Below, in pieces: positions 9,070 to 20,500 of a stretch of 64,000 nt of DNA. The stretch's first letter is position 1; the number at the start of each line of letters is the position of its first letter. The position numbers and the translations under genes are program-made. Source of the DNA: Trachythela sp. YZ-2020 (taxonomy: Eukaryota > Cnidaria > Anthozoa > Malacalcyonacea > Clavulariidae). A model generated the notes under the pieces. It was not told where the DNA came from. It searched no databases and saw only the letters and a program-made list of their open reading frames with translations. Location of the stretch: positions 806,001 through 870,000 of the forward strand of contig JADLSH010000162.1 of NCBI GenBank assembly GCA_016169945.1, in the 5' to 3' direction.

Positions 9070-12000
9070 GATCGATCCACAGTGTTAATCATTAATTATA
9101 CAGTGTAAAGTGAAAGATTAAGGTGAATAAGTTGCGGTAGGTTTCCAATCGCGAAGAAGTAGTCTAGTGGTAAAGACTACGGGCTGTCATGTCTGAAAGT
9201 CGTGGTTCGAATCCTGGCAGAGGGCATTTTGTGTTTGAAAAGTGTTAATCATTAATTATACAGTGTAAAGTGAAAGATTAAGGTGAATAAGTTGCGGTAG
9301 GTTTCCAATCGCGAAGAAGTAGTCTAGTGGTAAAGACTACGGGCTGTCATGTCTGAAAGTCGTGGTTCGAATCCTGGCAGAGGGCATTTTGTGTTTGAAA
9401 AGTGTTAATCATTAATTATACAGTGTAAAGTGAAAGATTAAGGTGAATAAGTTGCGGTAGGTTTCCAATCGCGAAGAAGTAGTCTAGTGGTAAAGACTAC
9501 TGGCTGTCATGTCTAAAACTCGTGGTTCGAATCCTGGCAGAGGGCATTTTGTTTTTGAAAAGTGTTAATCATTAATTATACAGTGTAAAGTAAAAGATTA
9601 AGGTGAATAAGTTGCGGTAGGCTTCCAACCGCGAAGAAGTAGTCTAGTGGTAAAGATTACGGGCTGTCATGTCAGAAAGTCGTGGTTCGAATCCTGGCAG
9701 AGGTCATTTTGTGTTTGAAAAGTATTAATTGTTAATTATACAGTGTAAAGTAAAAGATTAAGGTGAATAAGTTGCGGTAGGTTTCCAACCACGTAGAAGT
9801 AGTCTAGTGGTAAAGATTACGGGCTGTCATGTCAGAAAGTCGTGGTTCGAATCCTGGCAGAGGGCATTTTGTGTTTGAAAAGTGTTAATTGTTAATTATA
9901 CAGTGTAAAGTAAAAGATTAAGGTGAATAAGTTGCGGTAGGTTTCCAACCGCGAAGAAGTAGTCTAGTGGTAAAGACTACGGGCTGTCATGTCAGAAAGT
10001 CGTGGTTCGAATCCTGGCAGAGGGCATTTTGTGTTTGAAAAGTGTTAATTAATTATACAGTGTAAAGTAAAAGATTAAGGTGAATAAGTTGCGGTAGGTT
10101 TCCAACCGCGAAGAAGTAGTCTAGTGGTAAAGATTACGGGCTGTCATGTCAGAAAGTCGTGGTTCGAATCCTGGCAGAGGGCATTTTGTGTTTGAAAAGT
10201 GTTAATTAATTATACAGTGTAAAGTGAAAGATTAAGGTGAATAAGTTGCGGTAGGTTTCCAACAACGAACCAGTAGTCTAGTGGTAAAGACTACTGGCTG
10301 TCATGTCTAAAAGTCGTGGTTCGAATCCTGGCAGAGGGCATTTTGTGTTTGAAAAGTGTTAATCATTAATTATACAGTGTAAAGTAAAAGATTAAGGTGA
10401 ATAAGTTGCGGTAGGCTTCCAACCGCGAAGAAGTAGTCTAGTGGTAAAGATTACGGGCTGTCATGTCAGAAAGTCGTGGTTCGAATCCTGGCAGAGGGCA
10501 TTTTGTGTTTGAAAAGTGTTAATTGTTAATTATACAGTGTAAAGTGAAAGATTAAGGTGAATAAGTTGCGGTAGGTTTCCAATCGCGAAGAAGTAGTCTA
10601 GTGGTAAAGACTACGGGCTGTCATGTCTGAAAGTCGTGGTTCGAATCCTGGCAGAGGGCATTTTGTGTTTGAAAAGTGTTAATCATTAATTATACAGTGT
10701 AAAGTGAAAGATTAAGGTGAATAAGTTGCGGTAGGTTTCAAATCGCGAAGAAGTAGTCTAGTGGTAAAGACTACGGGCTGTCATGTCTGAAAGTCGTGGT
10801 TCGAATCCTGGCAGAGGGCATTTTGTGTTTGAAAAGTGTTAATCATTAATTATACAGTGTAAAGTGAAAGATTAAGGTGAATAAGTTGCGGTAGGTTTCC
10901 AATCGCGAAGAAGTAGTCTAGTGGTAAAGACTACGGGCTGTCATGTCTGAAAGTCGTGGTTCGAATCCTGGCAGAGGGCATTTTGTGTTTGAAAAGTGTT
11001 AATCATTAATTATACAGTGTAAAGTGAAAGATTAAGGTGAATAAGTTGCGGTAGGTTTCCAATCGCGAAGAAGTAGTCTAGTGGTAAAGACTACTGGCTG
11101 TCATGTCTAAAACTCGTGGTTCGAATCCTGGCAGAGGGCATTTTGTTTTTGAAAAGTGTTAATCATTAATTATACAGTGTAAAGTAAAAGATTAAGGTGA
11201 ATAAGTTGCGATAGGCTTCCAACCGCGAAGAAGTAGTCTAGTGGTAAAGATTACGGGCTGTCATGTCAGAAAGTCGTGGTTCGAATCCTGGCAGAGGGCA
11301 TTTTGTGTTTGAAAAGTATTAATTGTTAATTATACAGTGTAAAGTAAAAGATTAAGGTGAATAAGTTGCGGTAGGTTTCCAACCACGTAGAAGTAGTCTA
11401 GTGGTAAAGATTACGGGCTGTCATGTCAGAAAGTCGTGGTTCGAATCCTGGCAGAGGGCATTTTGTGTTTGAAAAGTGTTAATTAATTATACAGTGTAAA
11501 GTAAAAGATTAAGGTGAATAAGTTGCGGTAGGTTTCCAACCGCGAAGAAGTAGTCTAGTGGTAAAGATTACGGGCTGTCTTGTCAGAAAGTCGTGGTTCG
11601 AATCCTGGCAGAGGGCATTTTGTGTTTGAAAAGTGTTCATTAATTATACAGTGTAAAGTGAAAGATTAAGGTGAATAAGTTGCGGTAGGTTTCCAACAAA
11701 GAACCAGTCGTCTAGTGGTAAAGATTACGGGCTGTCATGTCTAAAAGTCGTGGTTCGAATCCTGGCAGAGGGCATTTTGTGTTTGAAAAGTGTTAATTGT
11801 TAATTATACAGTGTAAAGTAAAATATTAAGGTGAATAAGTTGCGGTAGGTTTCCAACCGCGAAGAAGTAGTCTAGTGGTAAAGACTACTGGCTGTCATGT
11901 CTAAAAGTCGTGGTTCGAATCCTGGCAGAGGGCATTTTGTGTTTGAAAAGTGTTAATTAATTATACAGTGTAAAGTGAAAGATTAAGGTGAATAAGTTGC

Positions 12001-13830
12001 GGTAGGTTTCCAACAACGAACCAGTAGTCTAGTGGTAAAGACTACTGGCTGTCATGTCTAAAAGTCGTGGTTCGAATCCTGGCAGAGGGCATTTTGTGTT
12101 TGAAAAGTGTTAATTGTTAATTATACAGTGTAAAGTAAAAGATTAAGGTGAATAAGTTGCGGTAGGTTTCCAACCGCGAAGAAGTAGTCTAGTGGTAAAG
12201 ACTACGGGCTGTCATGTCAGAAAGTCGTGGTTCGAATCCTGGCAGAGGGCATTTTGTGTTTGAAAAGTGTTAATTAATTATACAGTGTAAAGTAAAAGAT
12301 TAAGGTGAATAAGTTGCGGTAGGTTTCCAACAACGAACCAGTAGTCTAGTGGTAAAGACTACGGGCTGTCATGTCAGAAAGTCGTGGTTCGAATCCTGGC
12401 AGAGGGCATTTTGTGTTTGAAAAGTGTTAATTGTTAATTATACAGTGTAAAGTAAAAGATTAAGGTGAATAAGTTGCGGTAGGTTTCCAACCGCGAAGAA
12501 GTAGTCTAGTGGTAAAGACTACGGGCTGTCATGTCAGAAAGTCGTGGTTCGAATCCTGGCAGAGGGCATTTTGTGTTTGAAAAGTGTTAATTAATTATAC
12601 AGTGTAAAGTGAAAGATTAAGGTGAATAAGTTGCGGTAGGTTTCCAACAATGAACCAGTAGTCTAGTGGTAAAGATTACGGGCTGTCATGTCAGAAAGTC
12701 GTGGTTCGAATCCTGGCAGAGGGCATTTTGTGTTTGAAAAGTGTTAATTGTTAATTATACAGTGTAAAGTGAAAGATTAAGATGAATAAGTTGCTGTAGG
12801 TTTCCAACAACGAACCAGTTGTCTAGTGGTAAAGACTACTGGCTGTCATGTCAGAAAGTCGTGGTTCGAATCCTGGCAGAGGGCATTTTGTGTTTGAAAA
12901 GTGTTAATTAATTATACAGTGTAAAGTGAAAGATTAAGGTGAATAAGTTGCGGTAGGTTTCCAACAATGAACCAGTAGTCTAGTGGTAAAGATTACGGGC
13001 TGTCATGTCAGAAAGTCGTGGTTCGAATCCAGGCAGAGGGCATTTTGTGTTTGAAAAGTGTTCATTAATTATACAGTGTAAAGTGAAAGATTAAGATGAA
13101 TAAGTTGCTGTAGGTTTCCAACAACGAACCAGTTGTCTAGTGGTAAAGACTACTGGCTGTCATGTCAGAAAGTCGTGGTTCGAATCCTGGCAGAGGGCAT
13201 TTTGTGTTTGAAAAGTGTTAATTGTTAATTATACAGTGTAAAGTAAAAGATTAAGGTGAATAAGTTGCGGTAGGCTTCCAACCGCGAAGAAGTAGTCTAG
13301 TGGTAAAGATTACGGGCTGTCATGTCAGAAAGTCGTGGTTCGAATCCTGGCAGAGGGCATTTTGTGTTTGAAAAGTGTTAATTGTTAATTATACAGTGTA
13401 AAGTAAAAGATTAAGGTGAATAAGTTGCGGTAGTTTTCGAATCGCGAAGGAGTAGTGGTAAAGACTACGTGCTGTCATGTTTGAAAGTCGTGGTTCGAAT
13501 CCTGGTAGAGGGCATTTTGTGTTTGAAAATTGTTAATTATTAATTATACAGTGTAAAGTAAAATATTAAGGTGAATGAGTTGCGGTAGGTTTCCAACAAC
13601 GAACCAGTAGTCTAGTGGTAAAGGCTACGGCCTGTCATGTCTGGAAGTCGTGGTTCGAATCCTGGCAGAGGTAATTTTGGAGTTTGAAAAGATTTATACA
13701 GTGTAAAGTAAAAGATTAAGGTGAATAAGTTGCGGGAGGCTTCCAACAACAAGCAGATGGTATAATGGTAAAGACAACAGGCTATCAGGTCGAAAGTCGA
13801 TGGATCGAGGACGGGAATCAGCATCAGTAC
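9070..13830 (+). repeat. Tandem array of about 29 tRNA-Asp-like Pol III units, period about 159 bp
   Basis: Each unit has an A box TAGTCTAGTGG (first at 9160-9170), a CTGTCAT anticodon-loop-like segment as in tRNA-Asp(GUC), a perfect B box GGTTCGAATCC (first at 9204-9214), and a TTTT run just after (9227-9230). An AT-rich linker with TTAATTATACAGTG follows. The acceptor, anticodon and T stems do not pair well (GAAGAAG against CAGAGGG, for example), so these are not functional tRNA genes. They look like a tRNA-derived SINE head amplified as a satellite. A and B boxes are nearly invariant. A distinctive block (copy with GTCTAAAACT, then AGGCTTCCAACC, then ACCACGTAG) at about 9511 recurs at 11105, giving a higher-order period of 1594 bp, ten units. 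The last unit (13747-13820) is strongly diverged. The array fills the interval between divergent pifo and NDUFAF4. Confidence 0.9.
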
Positions 13831-13999
13831 CTAATGGAGAAAAAAAGATGGCGGACGGAATACATATACGGCGGGAAGAATATTAAAAAAATTCTCGGTG
13901 AAGCAAATATTTGGAGAATACAATGGCGGTGGCGTCCAAAAAAGAAAATTAATCTTTAGTGAAGATTTAGGCTGATATTTTGAAGATTCTAGAAGATTT

Positions 14000-14175
14000 A
14001 GTCATAATTTTTCAGTATAGATCATTATGATTAAGCTATAATTAGTCATAATTTTTCAATATAGGTCATTATGATTAAGCTATAATTGGTCATAATGTTT
14101 CAATATACGAAAATTATGATTAAGCTATGGTCAGTCATAATTTTTCATTAAAGATCATTATGATTAAACCTATTA
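14000..14175. repeat. Minisatellite, about four 45-bp units rich in AGTCATAATTTTTCA
   Basis: The unit is a TCATAATTTTTCAATATAG segment followed by TCATTATGATTAAGCTATAA. Each unit contains the mirrored pair ATCATAAT / ATTATGAT and can fold back. It lies about 600 bp upstream of NDUFAF4. Confidence 0.8.
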
Positions 14176-14249
14176 TGTATTCAGTAGCAACCTCAGGCAT
14201 GAAGCGAAAAATGGCGATTAATTATTGGATGAACAAATAGGCGAATAAT

Positions 14250-14399
14250 TGTTTTAGTAAAATTACATAGGTTATTATTTGGAAAAGTTTCAAAAATATT
14301 TTAATTGAATATTTACGATATTATTATTATTATCGATTAATCCGAGGTAGCGCAACCAATCAGCGTTGAGAATCACCTATGTAATTTTACTAAAATTAA
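14250..14399. mobile_element. Short MITE/hairpin with 22-bp inverted ends
   Basis: The left arm TTTTAGTAAAATTACATAGG (about 14251) is the complement of the right arm CCTATGTAATTTTACTAAAA (about 14377). The AT-rich centre includes TTATTATTATTATC. No ORF. Confidence 0.75.
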
Positions 14400-14780
14400 A
14401 CGATGTTGTCTACACCACGCAACTTCCACGAGACCCGCGGGAATATTTTAGGAGTTCGGAAATATTCGTAGCCGATTTCCGAAGGTACCTTGTTTTAACT
14501 TTTGAAGGATGTCCGATTGCGCCTTTTTCCGAAAACAACAGAATTTCGTACCGAAATTAACCAAAAAATTTGTCAATTCTGGTAAGTAATTTTGATGAGT
14601 AAATATATTTACGTTAGTGTATCTATGTAGTGAATATTCCATTAATTCGAAGCAATTACGGCTGTCAAATTACTACAATAAATTGTGGCTAATTTGAATT
14701 TGAAAGGGTCTACTTGACTACTTTTTTTTATACACCCTGATGGCTCATGCCTGTATATTATTACAGTATTTAATAGCTAG

Positions 14781-16605
14781 ATGGGTGCTGCAAGATCAGT
14801 CCTGAGGCGCAGTCTGCGTGGTCCAGTACAAACACAAAGACAAATAGAGAAAGTACTGGAGAGTCAGCCCACACTAGCACCAAAACATGAAACTACCAAA
14901 GATATGCTTGACACTGCGAGACAAGGTGGGTATTGCCAGATTTTACATTTTTTTCGGGGACAACTTTTTGCACCCCTTGCAAGTCTTCTAAAATGGGCAC
15001 ATTTTTGCACCCCTGGCCGCCCTTGAGTCCACCCCTAGGCCTGGGGCAGGTTTTGCGGCCCTGCCCTTAGATCCAATGGCTTTTTGCGCCCCCGAGATCT
15101 CGCCGAAAACCGCCCGATTGTCCAGTCTGGTGTGTTAATCGATCGGTTAATGAGCAGTGCGGAGCAGTTCACTTCACACCTGTTGGCACTTTTGGGAGCA
15201 AGAGAACTAAACTCAATTGTATGTATTTGTCACCAAATATAACAATACTACACAAACTAAAGAAACAACTTGTTATCGGGATGTGTTTGCACTGCTTGTT
15301 CCTGTCTCATCGGCTTGTTGACAACTCATCACAAAGTTGTTGATTGAACAGACTTGTTACAAGTTTCAAAACAATTATGCTGCTAGGTATTTTCATATTA
15401 TATAGGTTTATGAGAATCACCAGCACACGACAATTAGATTAAAACTTTATTTAAAAGTCCAAGCTTTCAGACGTAACGCTGGATTGTTACAAGTTGTTCC
15501 AACAACTTGTTATCGTCCTGCAATTCAACAACTTGTTAACAAATTTTGAGCGACAACCTTGTAGCAACTTGATAAAATTAAAACATTGTTACAACTTGTT
15601 GACAAGCTTGCTACAAGCCTGTTGCAAAAGATTAGATGCATTTGTTTGCCGTAGTTTTAAACTGATGAATTAGACGAACTATTTTTTCTTTGCCCAACTT
15701 TGCCCAGATGGATAATTATTCTTTTGCTAGTATAAAACAGCCAATCATTACATAAGTTGGTACATCATTTTTCAAAACTTTGTTGTTATCATTGAATGTA
15801 GAAAATCAGGCCAAGTTTGATTTACATAACAATAGAAGTGAGGAATATCTGAAGCTTTTGAAACAAATCCGTGTTGATTCTATTGATGTTCATGAACAGG
15901 TGGGCAGATCAAAGTTATTAATTGTAACATTTCCCCGACTCTCGAGCATTCCGGCCTGCTGGTGCCCGCTTGCTACCCTCACAAACCACACATCCCCGAA
16001 CCTGCTTGCTTTGCTTACTGGGTCAACTGCAAATTTTTGGCTATCACACATAAAAATCTCGCATCTTGTCAACAAGATGTGTTCACAACTGACTCGTAGC
16101 AAGCTTGTCAACAAGTTGTAACAATGTTATCATTTTATCAAGTTGCTACAAGGTTGACACTCACAACTTGTTAACAAGTTGTTGAATTGCAGGACGATAA
16201 CAAGTTGTTGGAACAACTTGTAACAAGTGTGTTGAGTCAACAACCTTGTAGCAAGTTGTCAACATGCTGTTGAGAACTTGTCAACAAGCTGGGAACAAGC
16301 AGTGCGAACACATCCTGATAACAAGTTGTTGAAACAGCATTGGTACAAATCTTTTTTAGAACAATGCAGAATCTGACCAGCAGCCATCATCTTCCACAGC
16401 AGTAACAGCAGAACTTACATCTGAACAATTAACAATGTTGTTTCAACAACGCATGACCAAGCCTGACGAATGGACGAAAGAAAAGATTGCATCTCATTTT
16501 AAACTGCCTTCTAATTCTGTTGAGAATTTGTTAAAATACTATAGCGATTTTAATGTTCAGGTGGCTGCTAAAATTCCTGAACCACTGGCAGAGATAACAC
16601 ATTGA
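14781..16605 (+). CDS. NDUFAF4: NDUFAF4-like mitochondrial complex I assembly factor, three exons
   Basis: Exons 14781-14925, 15802-15899 and 16360-16605 join in phase to 162 residues (human 175). An in-frame TAG stands directly before the ATG, which fixes the start. The N terminus MGAARSVLRRSLRG with Gly2, then TLAPKHETT (human PSVAPRHPST), places the family. Exon 2 (NNRSEEYLKLLKQIRVDSID) matches the KDEKLLSFLKDVYVDSKD region. Exon 3 carries TKPDEWTKEKIASHF and NSVENLLKYYSDF, the conserved WTxEKI and LLKY motifs. NDUFAF4 works with NDUFAF3 on assembly of the complex I matrix arm. The segment between exon 2 and the WTxEKI block is short and diverged: the lysine/proline-rich KGKI stretch is not recognisable, so an exon could be missing or the loop trimmed. 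Confidence 0.88.
15262..15640. mobile_element. ACAAGTTGTTG MITE, inverted and interrupted copy
   Basis: Inverse orientation relative to 5735-6062. The CTTGTTATCGGGATGTGTTTGC end is at 15269. The body is broken near 15380-15480 by unrelated sequence and resumes with CAACAACTTGTTATCGTCC. It lies in NDUFAF4 intron 1. Confidence 0.75.
16045..16352. mobile_element. ACAAGTTGTTG MITE immediately upstream of NDUFAF4 exon 3
   Basis: From AAAATCTCGCATCTTGTCAA to TTGGTACAAATCT. Its end is about 8 bp from the exon 3 acceptor (CTTTTTTAG, exon from 16360), so the branch-point region of this intron lies within the element. Confidence 0.85.
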
Positions 16606-16644
16606 TAAGAATATAAAGATGTAAATACATTATTTTTAACTATA

Positions 16645-16955
16645 TCTATACTAATAGCTCTATCAGTTCTAAACTGTTCTCCCTAGAGGTCCAGTAAGGA
16701 TCATCCCTTATTGATCCAGTGTTACTACAGGAGGAAACCTAAACTAAACTAACTTTATCTATACTGGATAGCTCTATCAGTTCTAAACTGTTCTTCCTAG
16801 AGGTCCAGTAAGGATCATCTCTTATTGATCCAGTGTTACTACAGGAGGAAACCTAAACTAAACTAAGTGTATTTATACTGGATAGCTCTATGCGTTCTAA
16901 ACTGTTACTCCTAGTGGCCAGTCCGGAAAGAGTCATCTCTTATTGATCGAGTGTT
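16645..16955 (+). repeat. 114-bp satellite array (about 2.7 copies) after NDUFAF4
   Basis: Starts 40 bp after the NDUFAF4 stop codon and ends in a diverged copy (CTAGTGGCCAGTCCGG). Any 3' untranslated region longer than 40 nt would include the satellite. Confidence 0.93.
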
Positions 16956-17119
16956 ATTATGCAACATACAATATATTGCCTTGTTTACTATACCATTAAA
17001 TTGCTGACCTTGGCATACAAGGATTTTACTGCTGTTTTGTAAACTATACAGCAATTCATACAACACTCATTTTGTGAAATATGCTAATAACTTATTAAAG
17101 TTAGTTATTAAAATAACTT

Positions 17120-17450
17120 TGCCAAATTTCCTCTACCAAAGAAATTTCCTTTTGCAAAGTTGAAGCACGATATTTTTCAAAATGTCCTTTACTAAAGAAA
17201 TTCTTATTGTTGATAGTGGAAGCGCAATATTTGCCAAATTTCCTTTTCCAAAGAAATTCTTATTTTGCAAAGTGGAAGCTCGATATCCAAATTTCCAGAT
17301 CAGAAGATCAGTGAAATTTCCTTTTCAAAAGAAATTCGTATTTTGCGACGTGGAAACCTCGTTATTTGCCAAATTTCCTTCGAGATTTCCTTTACATAAG
17401 AAGTTTCTATTTTGTAAAGTGGAAGCACGTTTCTTGCCACGTTCTCAGAA
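17120..17450 (+). repeat. Degenerate minisatellite of about 60 bp upstream of MFSD13A
   Basis: About five imperfect copies of TTTCCTTTTCCAAAGAAATT followed by a TTTTGCAAAGTGGAAGC-like segment. It ends about 110 bp before the MFSD13A ATG, so it occupies the likely promoter or 5' UTR. Confidence 0.75.
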
Positions 17451-17557
17451 ATCTTATAAGTTTTTGTAAACATTGGAAAATTGTGGCTCGAAAATTCAAA
17501 TTTTTACAAAAGTTTTTACAGTTTTTATGCTATGAAATCAATATTCCGTCTTTAAAA

Positions 17558-20500
17558 ATGGTGAATAAAAATATTTTGGCCTATTCGGCCACGTCGTTTG
17601 GGTCAAGTATGATAAATTCAATTTTTGAATTTTATTATGTCAAGACGTTCTTAAATATTTACAAGTGAGTGCAAAGATTAAGACTTGTTTACTTAATTAT
17701 ACATCATATTTATGTCAAATTGATAGAGTAAAATAACGAATATGATGGCCAGCTATTAACTGCTAACCGCCGGGAAACTCATCTGAGTGAGATTGACATG
17801 TCGTCATGTCCTTATTTATTCGAAATAAAAATCACTGTGTTCATATAAGAGATGAGCCAGCACAGTTAGGGGCTGTTTATGTGGAGACGAGCCAGCCTGG
17901 GTACCCAAGCTAGCTCGCTTTCCCATGACAAATCTCACCCGTGTTTACAATTACATGAGACTGTCAGCCTCGTACCCAGGCGCTTTTAAGGAAAGAAAAT
18001 TTACGCATTCAGCTAATTTATAGAGATCAGTGGCTGAGCGAGCGCGCGGGGGTGCTTGGGGAGGTTGCAAAACGCGGGGGTTTTCTTGCCTGGGTACGAG
18101 GCTGTGAGACTGTTCAGATGGGCTGGCTTGCCAAAACAAAGCACCCAGGCTAAATTAAATAATATAAACAAATTTTCCAACAAACTTGACCTCATACTTC
18201 CGCAAACAGGTTTTACAGTTGTAACTCACAGATCGAAACGACCACAGAGACCCTTTTAGGCCTGGTTTCCATATGGTTGTAACCGTGTCATAAACGTGTC
18301 GTAACTGTCGTGGAGATAGACTTATTAGACTGCAGCCTATCTCCACGACACGGTTACAACACGGTTACGACCATATGGAAACCAGGCCTAAGATCAAAAT
18401 TGATGTGACACAAAAATGTAATTCACAACATTTAAATATTCGTGTAAAGACAGCATTCAACATTCGTCACATGAAATCCCTTTATTGGATGGTTAAAAAC
18501 AGTCATCAACACAGAAACCGAGCTTCCCAACCAACCGGGCTCAATTATGAACTGAGGCCCTAAATGAGTTAACAGATAAATTACAACTTGCCATATTGTA
18601 TTACATAGAATAAACAATTCGTGGTTCAACACAGCGCAAATAATCTACATGCTTTGGAATGCTGTCAATGATCCGTTATTTGGTTATTTACAGGTGAGTG
18701 CATATGCGTTATACAGTATAAATGGGCATTAGTGGCGCACTGTGGTTTAATCTAACCCATTAGCTGGCAATGCACCCAGATGCGCCCTACTTTAGTATTT
18801 TACGCCAGACGATTTTAATCGTCAGTGGTAGGGTACTGCCAGTTAATGGTTAAGTGGAATTTCCGCAACGTGTAGTTGTCCGAATATAAATCAAACATGT
18901 GTATGAGGAGTGCGTCTATTTTGACTCTACCAAACACCACAGCTTTTCTGGACCAATAAGTAAGGTCTTACTGCATGGTGTATAGCTATCTAATATAAAT
19001 ATAGTTTAATAGTTAAGTTTAGTTCACGTTTGGTATTCAGGGGGGTGACCATGCAAAGCTAAAAGGTAATCAACGTGGCATCACCGAATTTTGGAGTGTT
19101 ATTTTGGAAAACATTTGACAATTAGTCGACTAAAGGATAACATTACCAATAATTATTTTTGATTTGTAAACGAGGGAGACCTATAGACCACATATTCCCC
19201 CTGGCCATGCACATATGCCTCCGGCATTATGCCTCCCCCTGGCCCCACCCTGGAACCCCCGCTTCCTACACTTCTGCAACAGATCAGTCAATTTATAACT
19301 AATTAACAGTGGTGTAATTTAACATATGAGTCACGATTTAGGAACAGTTACTATTTTTAGACTTTTAGGGTTAGCATTAGGGTTAGGATTAAGGTTAGGG
19401 TTGGGATTAGGGTTAGGATTAGGGTTAAAATACAAAAGAATATAAAATTACAAAAGTCTAAAAATAGTAACTCTTCCTAAAATGTGACAGGTATATAATT
19501 TAACGCTTGAACGGTTATCCGGGGCAAGTGAAACTCATTACGGGCAAATAGGAGTCTCTTCTTGGTTGCCTGATCGGGCAAATTGCTTTCTGTTGCATCT
19601 TTGCCGGCAAAAGCTGACCATCCCTGAGTTATTATTTTCAAGTACAGTATTAATGAGTAAAAATATGGACCAGTTAGCTATTAATTCTGCTGGATAATAT
19701 GAAAAATGTAAATAAATGAACACGCCTTAACTATTGTTCGATGGACATTGTTCCTCGACTTAAATTCCACTTCAGTTCTTAACCCATTAATGCCCAACAC
19801 TTTGCCCTTGACAGGTAAAATTGTTTCGTGTGAGAGTAATATAACGAAGTGGGCGCATTAGGGCGCCTTGTGGCTTCATGGGTTAAGGAAATTAGTAAAA
19901 CAACAGTGATTGGTGTAGAATTGTGTTATATATTGCAAATTGTAGTTATCCGTCAGCATATCATGTTTACTGCAATCATTTGCTTCAAATTTTTATGTGA
20001 ACCAAAGCTAGATCTAATGGCAAGTGAATTTTATTCAGGGCAACCATTTTTCATGTCAACTTGCCCTGATCGCAAGTGGTCAAAAACGTGAAGTTACACC
20101 ACTGATTAATTAGGAACGTGAATTGTGTGTCAATGGATCAAATAATTAATACAATTTATTACCTTCAGAATACAAAAATACATTTTTACTATTTATATAG
20201 GACAGTTCAAATATTAAAATTTTCAGAATCAGATCTTTGGCTGTACTCGTTGGAGCTCCAATATACGCTTTAAGGTATTCTTGTTATAGAAATTGTGTAA
20301 CAGCAACAACAATATAAATTAAGCAACATCACCAACGTCTACCACAGCAATACCACCACAACAACAGCAGCAACAACAACAACAACAACAACAAGTTGTT
20401 TCGTTAACTCTCCAATATTCGTAATTTTTTCATTTCTAGTTTCCTAACTCCGTGGTTTCCGTTGGTATCAGATCGTCCTGAGTGGATGGTTGGTCTACAT

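Noticed and set aside
9070..13830. Cluster of functional tRNA-Asp genes
   Set aside because: A and B boxes are good, but acceptor, anticodon and T stems fail to pair in every copy inspected.
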